Assembly: GCA_030746455.1 (NCBI GenBank) | Contig: JASLMQ010000580.1 | Span: 1-5,595 of the forward strand | Reading direction: 5' to 3' | Origin: Candidatus Latescibacterota bacterium | GTDB taxonomy: Bacteria > Latescibacterota > UBA2968 > GCA-2709665 | DNA: 5,595 nucleotides | In this document: piece by piece, positions 1-5,595 of the stretch | How positions within the stretch are numbered: position 1 is the stretch's first letter | How the letters are laid out: every line of letters starts with the position of its first letter | Translations under genes and position numbers: made by a program | The notes under the pieces: model-generated | The model's input: the letters and a program-made list of their open reading frames with translations, nothing else | Database searches by the model: none | What the model was told of the DNA's origin: nothing

Positions 1-647
1 AGCGGCTCGAATATCTCCTCCGTAAGATAGGTGTCCAGTCCCCGCCCGCTCAGGACCTCGATGAGATATGCCGCCACGTCGTGCGCAAAGCTATATCGCC
101 ACTGAGAGCCGGGTTGGTAGGCCAAAGGCATATCTTGGAGGCCTGCCACGAACTCGGCCAGCGGCTTCTCGTTGGAGACCTTCTCGTCGCGGTAGATCGC
201 CTCCACGCGGCTGTCTTCCAGGAAGTGGTAGGTGAGGCCCGAGGTGTGGGTCAGAAGGTCGCGAACCGTCACCTCACGATCCAGATCCACCTGGATGATC
301 CCGGACTTCTTCTTCTTCCCGCCATACACCTTCAGGCTGCCGAACGACGGGATGAACTTGGACACCGGATCCGCCAGCTGTAGATGGCCCTGCTCGTAGA
401 GCCTCATCAGGGCAACGCACGTGATCGGCTTCGTCATCGAATAGAGGCGGAACAGGGTGTCCGGCTCCATGGGCGCCTTCGCTTCGCGATCGCGCTCCCC
501 CACGCACTCCAGGTGGATGACCTCGCCGCGGCGCGCCAGCAGGGTCACCGCCCCGGCCAGCTTGTCGTCGCTCACGTGCTTCTCCATGGCCGGCCGGATC
601 CGCGCCAGCCGCTCTGAGGACATCCCCACCTCTTCAGGCCTGGTCAT
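1..647 (-). CDS. Serine hydrolase of the beta-lactamase / family VIII esterase fold (partial, C-terminus beyond window)
   Basis: This is the N-terminal 215 residues of a penicillin-binding-protein-like serine hydrolase (Pfam Beta-lactamase, PF00144). The gene runs off the window, so roughly the last half of a usual 380-400-residue protein is missing. The nucleophile motif SxxK is S70-M-T-K73 inside RLYSMTKPIT. A hallmark LLTHTSGL follows at 131-138. The second catalytic motif is WRYSFAHD, with Tyr185 followed by Ser186; this Y-S form is typical of family VIII esterases and related hydrolases, whereas class C beta-lactamases have YxN. There is no signal peptide (it begins MTRPEEVGMSSERL), so a cytoplasmic esterase, amidase or peptidase is more likely than a periplasmic antibiotic-resistance enzyme. 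The ATG at 647 is preceded by GGAGAG with a 6-nt spacer, which favours it over the internal Met9. A Lys4 run (111-114) lies in a loop before the THTSG motif. The substrate is unknown. Confidence 0.93.
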   Translation of the reverse strand, partial: MTRPEEVGMSSERLARIRPAMEKHVSDDKLAGAVTLLARRGEVIHLECVGERDREAKAPMEPDTLFRLYSMTKPITCVALMRLYEQGHLQLADPVSKFIPSFGSLKVYGGKKKKSGIIQVDLDREVTVRDLLTHTSGLTYHFLEDSRVEAIYRDEKVSNEKPLAEFVAGLQDMPLAYQPGSQWRYSFAHDVAAYLIEVLSGRGLDTYLTEEIFEP

Positions 648-662
648 CCCGATCTCTCCCGT

Positions 663-749
663 TCGCTCTGAAACCGTCATCCGCGATCAGGACCGACCTG
701 TGCCCAACCCCAGTCCGGTCGCTCTGAACGCAGCTCGCCCCGACCTGTG
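663..749. repeat. Two interleaved 10-bp direct repeats upstream of the serine hydrolase
   Basis: On the + strand, TCGCTCTGAA occurs at 663-672 and again at 719-728. CCGACCTGTG occurs at 693-702 and again at 740-749. The order is A-B-A-B, with A copies 56 nt apart and B copies 47 nt apart. All copies lie in the 173-nt gap upstream of the serine hydrolase start, where a promoter and operator would be expected. They could be operator half-sites or the remains of a local duplication with later indels. I see no convincing -35/-10 pair to anchor a promoter. Confidence 0.55.
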
Positions 750-773
750 AGCTTGTCGCACCTCCAGCTTCCA

Positions 774-803
774 ATCGGTGTTCATCTGTGCTCATCTGTG
801 GTT
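774..803. repeat. Three tandem 10-bp units of ATCNGTGNTY type
   Basis: Three consecutive 10-mers on the + strand read ATCGGTGTTC (774-783), ATCTGTGCTC (784-793) and ATCTGTGGTT (794-803). On the minus strand this reads as AACCACAGATGAGCACAGAT followed by GAACACCGAT. From memory, this looks like a degenerate ACAGAT-type dispersed repeat seen between genes in Planctomycetota and other environmental genomes; I cannot check that here. It sits 18 nt past the stop codon of the propeller gene, at the end of the presumed operon. The 10-bp period is close to one helical turn. Confidence 0.7.
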
Positions 804-820
804 GCGTCTGATCTTGACTT

Positions 821-1783
821 TCACGTCTTCACCAATTTCCACACATCGCTCTCCATGTTGTTCCCCGCCACCATCCAGAGCGTATCGTCGTACACGAACG
901 GACTTGCCGCGTGCCTCGGGGCCCAGGGCGTATCGGGCAGCTCCGTCCAGTTCTCGCCGTCTTCGCTGTACCACACATCGTTGCGGTTCCAGCTCTCCCT
1001 TGCGAGGTCCATCGACTCCGAGGCCCTCGGATGGTAGCACCCTTCCATCACCCACAGCTTGCCGTCCCATACCGCCACGTCGTGGTACTGCCTGGGCAGC
1101 CACGGCGCGGCCTCCGTGTGACACTCCCAGTTCACGCCGTCGCCCGTACTCCACACATCATTGTAGAACTGCCGGCTGTTTATCTTCGGCGTGTCGTAGG
1201 TTCCACCGCCCAGGATCCAAATCCGGTCCTTGAAGACCGCGCTGTGACCGATCATCCCGCGAACGGTCCAGGGAGAGGTCTCCGCGACCCGGTCCCAGGC
1301 CCTCCCGTCCGCCGACGCCCAGACATCGTTGTGGAAGGCTTCGTCCTCCCCTCCGAACTGCGGAATCGTCTGGCCTCCCATCGCCCAGATCCTGCCGTCG
1401 AACGCGGCGGTGTAGTGCAGTACGCGCGGCGCCCAAGGGACCGGCTCGCAGATCAGATCCCAGCTCACGCCGTCGGCGCTGCTCCAGACATCGCTTTGGT
1501 AGTGGCCCTGGTTGCAGTCGCCCCCCACGATCCACATTCGGCCTTCGTGCACCACATATCCTGCGGTATGGCGCCCTTCCCACGGCGCCTCTTCACACAC
1601 CTCCGTCCACGTAAGCCCGTCGGCTGAGCACCACACCTCGCTGTTGCAGATTCTTGGGAAGTTCACCTTGTCTTGCGGGTTCCACCCGCCCAGGAGCCAC
1701 ATCTTGTCGTCAAAGGTCACTGCGCCCGCTCCGTCCCTCGGCGCGAACGCCGCCTCCATCGTCACATTGATCCACTCGTACAT
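821..1783 (-). CDS. Six-bladed kelch-like beta-propeller protein, predicted cytosolic
   Basis: This is a 320-residue protein made almost wholly of kelch-type repeats. Numbering here is from the alternative upstream ATG at 1798 (325 residues). Six blade cores (I/L/M)W-x-x-GG or a variant have their Trp at 34, 89, 138, 194, 249 and 308, about 49-59 residues apart. Five blades also carry VWxSxDGxxW (55-64, 104-113, 159-168, 215-224, 275-284) and then PW-x-x-R. The sixth blade ends at VWKLVKT, and the N-terminal YEWINV...APR supplies its missing outer strand, the usual velcro closure of a propeller. Galactose-oxidase-type and BNR-like propellers share these motifs, but no copper-site or sialidase residues can be assigned. 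No signal peptide or membrane segment is present, so a cytosolic scaffold or ligand-binding role is inferred. The ATG at 1783 is preferred because GAGGG lies 6 nt upstream; the ATG at 1798 has only a 3-nt spacer. It is probably the last gene of the operon. Confidence 0.88.
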   Translation of the reverse strand: MYEWINVTMEAAFAPRDGAGAVTFDDKMWLLGGWNPQDKVNFPRICNSEVWCSADGLTWTEVCEEAPWEGRHTAGYVVHEGRMWIVGGDCNQGHYQSDVWSSADGVSWDLICEPVPWAPRVLHYTAAFDGRIWAMGGQTIPQFGGEDEAFHNDVWASADGRAWDRVAETSPWTVRGMIGHSAVFKDRIWILGGGTYDTPKINSRQFYNDVWSTGDGVNWECHTEAAPWLPRQYHDVAVWDGKLWVMEGCYHPRASESMDLARESWNRNDVWYSEDGENWTELPDTPWAPRHAASPFVYDDTLWMVAGNNMESDVWKLVKT

Positions 1784-1789
1784 GTCCGT

Positions 1790-1794
1790 CCCTC
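1790..1794 (-). promoter_or_regulatory. Ribosome-binding site that favours the inner propeller start
   Basis: GAGGG on the minus strand lies 6 nt before the ATG at 1783, an ideal Shine-Dalgarno spacing. The competing ATG at 1798 has GAGAGG only 3 nt upstream (1807-1802), overlapping the TGA stop of the preceding gene. Either start keeps all propeller blades. Confidence 0.5.
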
Positions 1795-1805
1795 GCATTG
1801 GCCTC

Positions 1806-3035
1806 TCAGTAGCGCTCAGCCAGCTCCCGCGCGATCGCAGTCCACTTCGTGAACCGTTCGGGCCGGAATTCGCACGTGTGCGTGTCCTTGAGGATCATCT
1901 CGATCACGCAGTTCCGGCTGACCTCGAGCGTGTGCTGGATGGTATCACGCACCAGGTCGGAGTCGAACCGGCCGACCAGCACCGCCGGATTCGGCTTCCA
2001 CGAGAAGATGGCCTTGCCGTCCAGCTTCTCCGCGCAGGTCTCCACGTCCGCCCAGGGCGCGATGGAGATCCGACGGATCCCGGGGATTTCGAGCACGTCG
2101 TCGAGCTTCCTGGTGAGGTCCTCGCAGCACCCGTAGCCCGTGAGCCCGAAGGGCTCGAGCAGTCGCTTCTCATACTGAAGCGAGAACCTGTCGTGCATCT
2201 CGGGCGACACCTGAGCCATCTCCTGCGCTTCGGCAGATGCCCACATGTCGCGCGGCCGCACGCGCTCGGGATCGAAGTCGTCAGGCGGAAGCTCGTCCGA
2301 GTATCCCACGCCCCCGGAGGAGTGATAGGTGGAATCGTTGTTCACATCCAGAAGATTCAGAGCGATGTACTGGTCCACCAGCTTACGGTTGCCCTCTTCC
2401 AGAATAGCCATCGCGTCGTGGAGCATGCCCGGGTTGTCCAGCATGTCGATCATCACCTGGTCCAGGCCCCGCAGCTGCGTGTACAGGGCCATCAGGTGGA
2501 ACGAGACCCGATCCACGCCCTTCAGTCTCACGTCCAGGATGTCACCGAACAGATCCTGAGCCGCCTCGAGGGCCTCGGTCGTGGCCTCGGAATCGTACTG
2601 GACCTCGGGGAACGTGAGCTTCTCGAGATCAGCACCCGTCTTGATCACCGGATCGAATCCCCAGGCCCCGGTCTCCATGTGGGTCGGAACGCGCTTGGGG
2701 ACGAGCCCCCAGTCCGATGTGCGGACCACCTTGTGCACGATCCACTCCTTCTCGACCACCGTGTCGTCGTGCAGGTGGTCGTGGTAGAAGATACGACGCC
2801 GCAGCGTCGCCTCCATGCTTCGCGCCTCGTCGGCCTCGCAGCTCAATGCCGACTCGGGCAGCAGCTCCCGCCAGGCCCCCTCGGGGAAGACCAGGACCAT
2901 GGGCCGTACCCGCTCCAGGCGGTTGTGACGCGTCCACATCTCTCGCCTTTCGGCCATGATCGGCTGGTCGGCGATCTCCGCCACCCGCTCTGCCAGGCTG
3001 CGAAGCTGCTTCCTGTCTGCTGACCCGATCGCCAT
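1806..3035 (-). CDS. Divergent UroD-superfamily protein (methyltransferase-like) with a GCCE motif
   Basis: This is a 409-residue soluble protein whose C-terminal half matches the uroporphyrinogen decarboxylase / corrinoid methyltransferase superfamily. The pattern is a helical segment RGLDQVMIDMLDNPGMLHDA (189-208), a strand ending in Y301-G-C-C-E305, then KPNPA (347-351), and a last strand ILKDTHTCEF (381-390) followed by a helix. Aligned by eye to the upstream neighbour, Cys304 falls on the Cys of its HNCG motif, Gly302 replaces that motif's His, and His386 matches its His355. The heme-pathway arginines of true UroD are not apparent, so a heme role is unlikely. From memory, this long YGCCE subgroup is often annotated only as uroporphyrinogen decarboxylase family protein. 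The ATG at 3035 is chosen because GGAG lies 5 nt upstream and the previous gene stops 14 nt before it; reading further upstream in frame would only cross that gene. Function is inferred as methyl or carboxyl chemistry, substrate unknown. Confidence 0.85.
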   Translation of the reverse strand: MAIGSADRKQLRSLAERVAEIADQPIMAERREMWTRHNRLERVRPMVLVFPEGAWRELLPESALSCEADEARSMEATLRRRIFYHDHLHDDTVVEKEWIVHKVVRTSDWGLVPKRVPTHMETGAWGFDPVIKTGADLEKLTFPEVQYDSEATTEALEAAQDLFGDILDVRLKGVDRVSFHLMALYTQLRGLDQVMIDMLDNPGMLHDAMAILEEGNRKLVDQYIALNLLDVNNDSTYHSSGGVGYSDELPPDDFDPERVRPRDMWASAEAQEMAQVSPEMHDRFSLQYEKRLLEPFGLTGYGCCEDLTRKLDDVLEIPGIRRISIAPWADVETCAEKLDGKAIFSWKPNPAVLVGRFDSDLVRDTIQHTLEVSRNCVIEMILKDTHTCEFRPERFTKWTAIARELAERY

Positions 3036-3049
3036 GGTCTCTCCGCGCT

Positions 3050-4192
3050 TTAGAACGTGTCCCTCAACCGGTCGAACTCGTCCAGCATGGCCATGAAGTT
3101 CTCGTACTTCGTGTTGAACGCGATCGAGTGGCTCGGGCCCAGGATGAAGCCACCGCCCGGAGCGCCTTGCTCCATTGCGGTCCGAACGGCCTTCCGCACA
3201 TCCTGAGGCGTCCCCATGATCAGGTCCTCCACCGGCACGCCGCCCCATAGACAGAGGTGGTCACCATACTGCTCCTTGAGGAGCCCCACCTCCATTCCCG
3301 CCGTGGTCTGCAGGGACTGGTAGCAGTCGATACCGCACTCGATGAACATCTCCATCAGCGGGATCGTCCGCCCGCAGTTGTGGAAGATAACCTGTGGGGC
3401 CCGGTCTTTGACGTGCTGGACCCGCTCCTCCATGAACGGCAGGCACATCTCCCGAAACATGTCGGGCGATATCAGCGGACCGTTCGAGCCCGCCATATCC
3501 TGCTCCATCAGAACACCCGGCGGATCGCCCCGGATCATGAAATCGTCCTGGGCGTTCTGGGTGGCCGTCCGGTGCCGGCTGGCGGCAATCACTACGTCGG
3601 GCTCAAGCGCGTACATCACGAGCCCGTTCTCAGTACCTCCGAGGAGCGTGAGGGCTGTGATACCGCCGGTCCTGCCGGCCACATACCGTTCCTCCCCAAG
3701 CTCCTGCTGGACGTAATCCACGGCCTCAAACACCGACGGGTCGGGCGGCTCGGCCACCACCGGCTTCTCGAAGTCCCCCACCTTGTAGGTCCGTTCGAGG
3801 GCAGGTGGCGCGTGGATGCACTGGATCTCGTTGGCCTCCGGTGCTGCCTGGTAGATCCGTCCGTGGCGATCTTCCCAGCGGTCCGGCCCGATCCGCTTGG
3901 GGGGATCCAGATCCTGGTCCTTCGGCGGCAGGATCGCCGCCTCCTTGGGCAGGATGATGTCCGCGCAGTCGATCTTCCGGTAGAACTCCACCGTGTCCTT
4001 CTTGATCGACTCGACCAGCTCGTCCCTGCGTCCCTCCCACAGCGCGATCTGGGTCTCGATCTTGTTCCGAACCAGCGTGGGACGCCCGATCACACGCTCG
4101 ATAGTATCACAGTCGACGGCGTAGAATCCCATCGGCACGCGATCCACGGGCTGCCTTGCGATCGCCGCCTGCACCCGCTCCTTCGACGTCAT
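3050..4192 (-). CDS. UroD-superfamily protein with HxCG motif (MtaA/CmuA-like methyltransferase or decarboxylase)
   Basis: This 380-residue protein covers a full UroD-type TIM barrel (PF01208). It begins MTSKERVQAAIARQPVDRVP, the common opening of UroD-like methyltransferases. Mid-barrel there is GVLMEQDMAGSNGPLISPDM (226-245), including Asp232. The metal-type motif is VIFH271-N-C273-G, followed by CGIDCYQ (286-292), LWGGV (315-319) and PGGGFILGPSH355SIAF. In MtaA-type methyltransferases zinc is held by HxC plus a distal Cys; here the distal position appears to be His355, which instead resembles the catalytic His of genuine UroD. The arginines that bind porphyrin in UroD's N-terminus (RQAGRY) are replaced by GFYAVD, so heme synthesis is unlikely. 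The ATG at 4192 has GGAG with a 6-nt spacer. It follows the radical SAM gene by 59 nt and precedes the second UroD-like gene by 14 nt, so the pair is probably co-expressed. A corrinoid partner is not visible in the window. Confidence 0.9.
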   Translation of the reverse strand: MTSKERVQAAIARQPVDRVPMGFYAVDCDTIERVIGRPTLVRNKIETQIALWEGRRDELVESIKKDTVEFYRKIDCADIILPKEAAILPPKDQDLDPPKRIGPDRWEDRHGRIYQAAPEANEIQCIHAPPALERTYKVGDFEKPVVAEPPDPSVFEAVDYVQQELGEERYVAGRTGGITALTLLGGTENGLVMYALEPDVVIAASRHRTATQNAQDDFMIRGDPPGVLMEQDMAGSNGPLISPDMFREMCLPFMEERVQHVKDRAPQVIFHNCGRTIPLMEMFIECGIDCYQSLQTTAGMEVGLLKEQYGDHLCLWGGVPVEDLIMGTPQDVRKAVRTAMEQGAPGGGFILGPSHSIAFNTKYENFMAMLDEFDRLRDTF

Positions 4193-4251
4193 CCGATTCT
4201 CCCGCCTCTGCCCTGTTCGCGTCTTTCGCGCATCTCGTAGTTCCGGGGTTC

Positions 4252-5487
4252 TCAGGTTCCAGGACTGGCCACCGAACGCGGCGCCATAATCGGCTGCCCC
4301 GGTGTGCACACACCCCCGCAGCAGCACGGATAGGCCTGCGACGACACGTCGATCTCCGGACCCAGCTCCTCCCACAGCTCGGGTGCCTCCAGACAGACCG
4401 AGAATGGGGTCTCGGGGCTCACGCGCTGGATCTCCCCTGCCAGGAACCGGTAGACTTCCATCCGCTTCTCGTGCGGAAGCGGACCCACGATGCGCCTGGC
4501 CATCTCCTCCTCGGCCTCCTTCGCCGCCTCCACGAACGAGGGATCCAGGAGGTCGAGATCCAGGGTCCGCGGCATCATTTCGTACTCGGGGAAGCGCGAC
4601 AGCGTCTGCAGACTGATCACGCACGGCCTGGCCATCGAGAAGAGCAGCTCGATCATCGCGCGGTTCTCTTCTCGCCAGTTGTGAACGGGGATCACGGGCG
4701 AGAGCCTGCACCGTACCGGGTAGCCCCACGACTGGCACTTGCGCATCGCCTCGATCCGCTCCTCACACGTGGCCGTGTCCACCTCGATGGCCCGGCTCTG
4801 CGTGTGTGCCGAAAGACTCCAGCACACCATCGTCTGCCCGTTGTGCGCGATGTCTCGTAGCACGTCCACGTTGTCGCTCTTCGTGTAGTGCATCAGGAAA
4901 GCCTTGTCCTGCGAGCCGAACAACTCCCCCATGGGCCTGGACGCGTCGTACTCCGGCTCCAGCGTGAGGATGTCGGCCTGGCTGTCCCACTTGTAGAGCG
5001 TCTGAGGATGCGCGTCGATGAGCGGCTCCAGTCGCTCCACCATTTCCTCGATGTTTACCATGATGTTGAGGACGTTCTGCAGGAAGCAGTAGTCACATCT
5101 GAAGAGGCAGCCCCGTACCGAATGAAGCTCCCACCCCGACTGACAGACCGTGCCGTTCCGCATCACGCGGTCGCGGTCCCTGAAGGTCCAGGCGCCGCCA
5201 CCCCGGAAGATGTCGGACCCTCCCTGACGTGTCTCACTGTCGGGCAGGTCGAAGTCGAACGCATTGAAGATCACCACCGGATCGCCGACCTTCTTGATCC
5301 CCGTCAGCCGCCGCGACTCGCGCCACCCCGCTTCCTCCACCACCTTCTCCAGTTCGTCGTCGTCGATCCCCGTGATCATCTTCGGGGTCTCGATCTTCGT
5401 CATCATCCGCTCGACGCGCGCAACGGCCCTTGTGTCGCGCGTAACGCGTTCGTGAACATACACGGCAGGCGCCACCAGGTTTCTCAT
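4252..5487 (-). CDS. Radical SAM protein, spore photoproduct lyase-like family
   Basis: This is a 411-residue radical SAM enzyme. The CxxxCxxC motif that binds the SAM-cleaving [4Fe-4S] cluster is C127-L-F-R-C131-D-Y-C134, followed by FLQNVLN as in the SPL (COG1533) group. Further SPL-type blocks are TKSDNVDVL (202-210), HNGQTMVCWSLS (215-226), ATCEERIEAMRKCQSWGYPV (239-258) and SPVIPVHNW (263-271). The cysteine that donates hydrogen in true spore photoproduct lyase appears to be replaced by Ser169 in the DSQADILTLE segment, so thymine-dimer repair is doubtful. A C-terminal CCCGGVC (388-394) could hold a second iron-sulfur cluster or a metal. The ATG at 5487 is chosen because GAGGAG ends 9 nt upstream and overlaps the previous gene's stop; ATGs at codons 28-29 are weaker alternatives. 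No membrane segment is present. Its neighbours suggest a metabolic rather than a DNA-repair role, but the substrate is unknown. Confidence 0.9.
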   Translation of the reverse strand: MRNLVAPAVYVHERVTRDTRAVARVERMMTKIETPKMITGIDDDELEKVVEEAGWRESRRLTGIKKVGDPVVIFNAFDFDLPDSETRQGGSDIFRGGGAWTFRDRDRVMRNGTVCQSGWELHSVRGCLFRCDYCFLQNVLNIMVNIEEMVERLEPLIDAHPQTLYKWDSQADILTLEPEYDASRPMGELFGSQDKAFLMHYTKSDNVDVLRDIAHNGQTMVCWSLSAHTQSRAIEVDTATCEERIEAMRKCQSWGYPVRCRLSPVIPVHNWREENRAMIELLFSMARPCVISLQTLSRFPEYEMMPRTLDLDLLDPSFVEAAKEAEEEMARRIVGPLPHEKRMEVYRFLAGEIQRVSPETPFSVCLEAPELWEELGPEIDVSSQAYPCCCGGVCTPGQPIMAPRSVASPGT

Positions 5488-5496
5488 GCCTTCAGG

Positions 5497-5502
5497 CTCC
5501 TC
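5497..5502 (-). promoter_or_regulatory. Ribosome-binding site overlapping the upstream stop codon
   Basis: GAGGAG on the minus strand overlaps the TGA stop of the oxidoreductase gene (5503-5501) and lies 9 nt before the radical SAM ATG at 5487. This arrangement suggests translational coupling and supports both the operon and the chosen start. Confidence 0.65.
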
Positions 5503-5595
5503 AGAGGGCGATTACGCAGTTCTGCTCGTCAGATGCCCTGATCGCGTCCAGGGTACGAGACAGCTCCAGGGCATCCTCGGGCGTAACCGGATACA
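5501..5595 (-). CDS. C-terminal end of a probable Gfo/Idh/MocA-family oxidoreductase (partial)
   Basis: Only the last 30 residues are inside the window. They begin YPVTPEDALELSRTLDAIRA and end in CVIAL before a TGA. The pattern PVTPEDALELSRTLDAI..S...N.V..L resembles the final helix and strand of Gfo/Idh/MocA NAD(P)-dependent dehydrogenases, where a helix starting P-x-x-x-E-[DE]-A/G-L is followed by a short strand ending the protein. The nucleotide-binding domain lies outside the window, so the family call is tentative. The stop is 13 nt before the radical SAM start and overlaps its ribosome-binding site, so the two are probably in one operon. Confidence 0.6.
   Translation of the reverse strand, partial: YPVTPEDALELSRTLDAIRASDEQNCVIAL

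Noticed and set aside
691..720. Imperfect inverted repeat considered as an intrinsic terminator of the operon
   Set aside because: The arms pair 5 bp, then have 2 mismatches, then 3 bp around a 10-nt loop, and no T-run follows on the minus strand. It is too weak to call.
774..803. Tandem repeat considered as a CRISPR array
   Set aside because: The units are 10 bp with no spacers and there are no cas genes nearby.
1512..3023. A 503-codon open frame on the plus strand
   Set aside because: It lies antisense to the propeller and second UroD-like genes. Its translation is rich in Arg, His, Leu and Val with no family pattern, which is typical of the antisense frame of GC-rich coding DNA. The minus-strand genes have clear motifs and ribosome-binding sites.
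3036..3248. A 71-codon in-frame N-terminal extension of the second UroD-like protein
   Set aside because: It would overlap the C-terminus of the previous gene, and the ATG at 3035 has GGAG at 5 nt.
3050..4192. Heme-pathway HemE
   Set aside because: The N-terminal arginine-rich porphyrin-binding motif of HemE is absent, an HxCG motif is present, and no other heme genes are nearby.
3257..4240. A 327-codon open frame on the plus strand
   Set aside because: It is antisense to the HxCG UroD-like gene, has no recognisable domain and has shadow-like composition.
4193..4251. Small gene or regulatory RNA in the 59-nt gap between the radical SAM and first UroD-like genes
   Set aside because: Only a 4-bp CGCG stem and the ribosome-binding site are visible; there is no supported ORF, terminator or riboswitch.
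4193..4738. A 182-codon in-frame N-terminal extension of the first UroD-like protein
   Set aside because: It would overlap the radical SAM gene in another frame. The UroD-type N-terminus MTSKERVQAA begins at 4192 with a good ribosome-binding site, and the extension has no domain-like sequence.

Overview
The window is a GC-rich bacterial segment in which every convincing gene lies on the minus strand, so transcription runs from high to low coordinates. Gene density is high, starts have purine-rich ribosome-binding sites, and most junctions are only 7-60 nt. The gene mix is a Gfo/Idh/MocA-type oxidoreductase end, an SPL-like radical SAM protein, two UroD-superfamily proteins, a kelch-like propeller and a beta-lactamase-fold hydrolase. 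This mix suits uncultivated environmental bacteria of the Planctomycetota/Latescibacterota/Hydrogenedentes sort. That taxonomic guess rests on general knowledge of gene repertoires and is low confidence.

Layout in order of transcription: (1) 5595-5501, the last 30 residues of a probable Gfo/Idh/MocA oxidoreductase; (2) 5487-4252, a 411-residue radical SAM protein of the spore photoproduct lyase-like branch; (3) 4192-3050, a 380-residue UroD-superfamily protein with an HxCG metal motif; (4) 3035-1806, a 409-residue divergent UroD-superfamily protein with a GCCE motif in the equivalent place; (5) 1783 (or 1798)-821, a six-bladed kelch-like propeller with no signal peptide; (6) a 173-nt intergenic region with two kinds of short repeat; (7) 647 to the window edge, the N-terminal half of a serine hydrolase of the beta-lactamase/family VIII esterase fold.

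Genes 1-5 look like one operon: spacings are 13, 59, 14 and about 7-22 nt, and one ribosome-binding site overlaps the upstream stop codon. The serine hydrolase lies after a larger gap and may have its own promoter. My working hypothesis is a small-molecule pathway in which UroD-fold proteins handle a methyl, carboxyl or corrinoid-linked substrate, a radical SAM enzyme does a demanding step and an NAD(P)-dependent dehydrogenase oxidises or reduces an intermediate. The substrate cannot be read from the sequence, and no corrinoid-binding protein is visible here.

The most notable points are: loss of the SPL hydrogen-donor cysteine together with a C-terminal CCCxxxC cluster in the radical SAM protein; unusual metal-site residues in the two adjacent UroD-like proteins; a cytosolic propeller at the operon end; and a three-copy 10-bp tandem repeat just after the operon.
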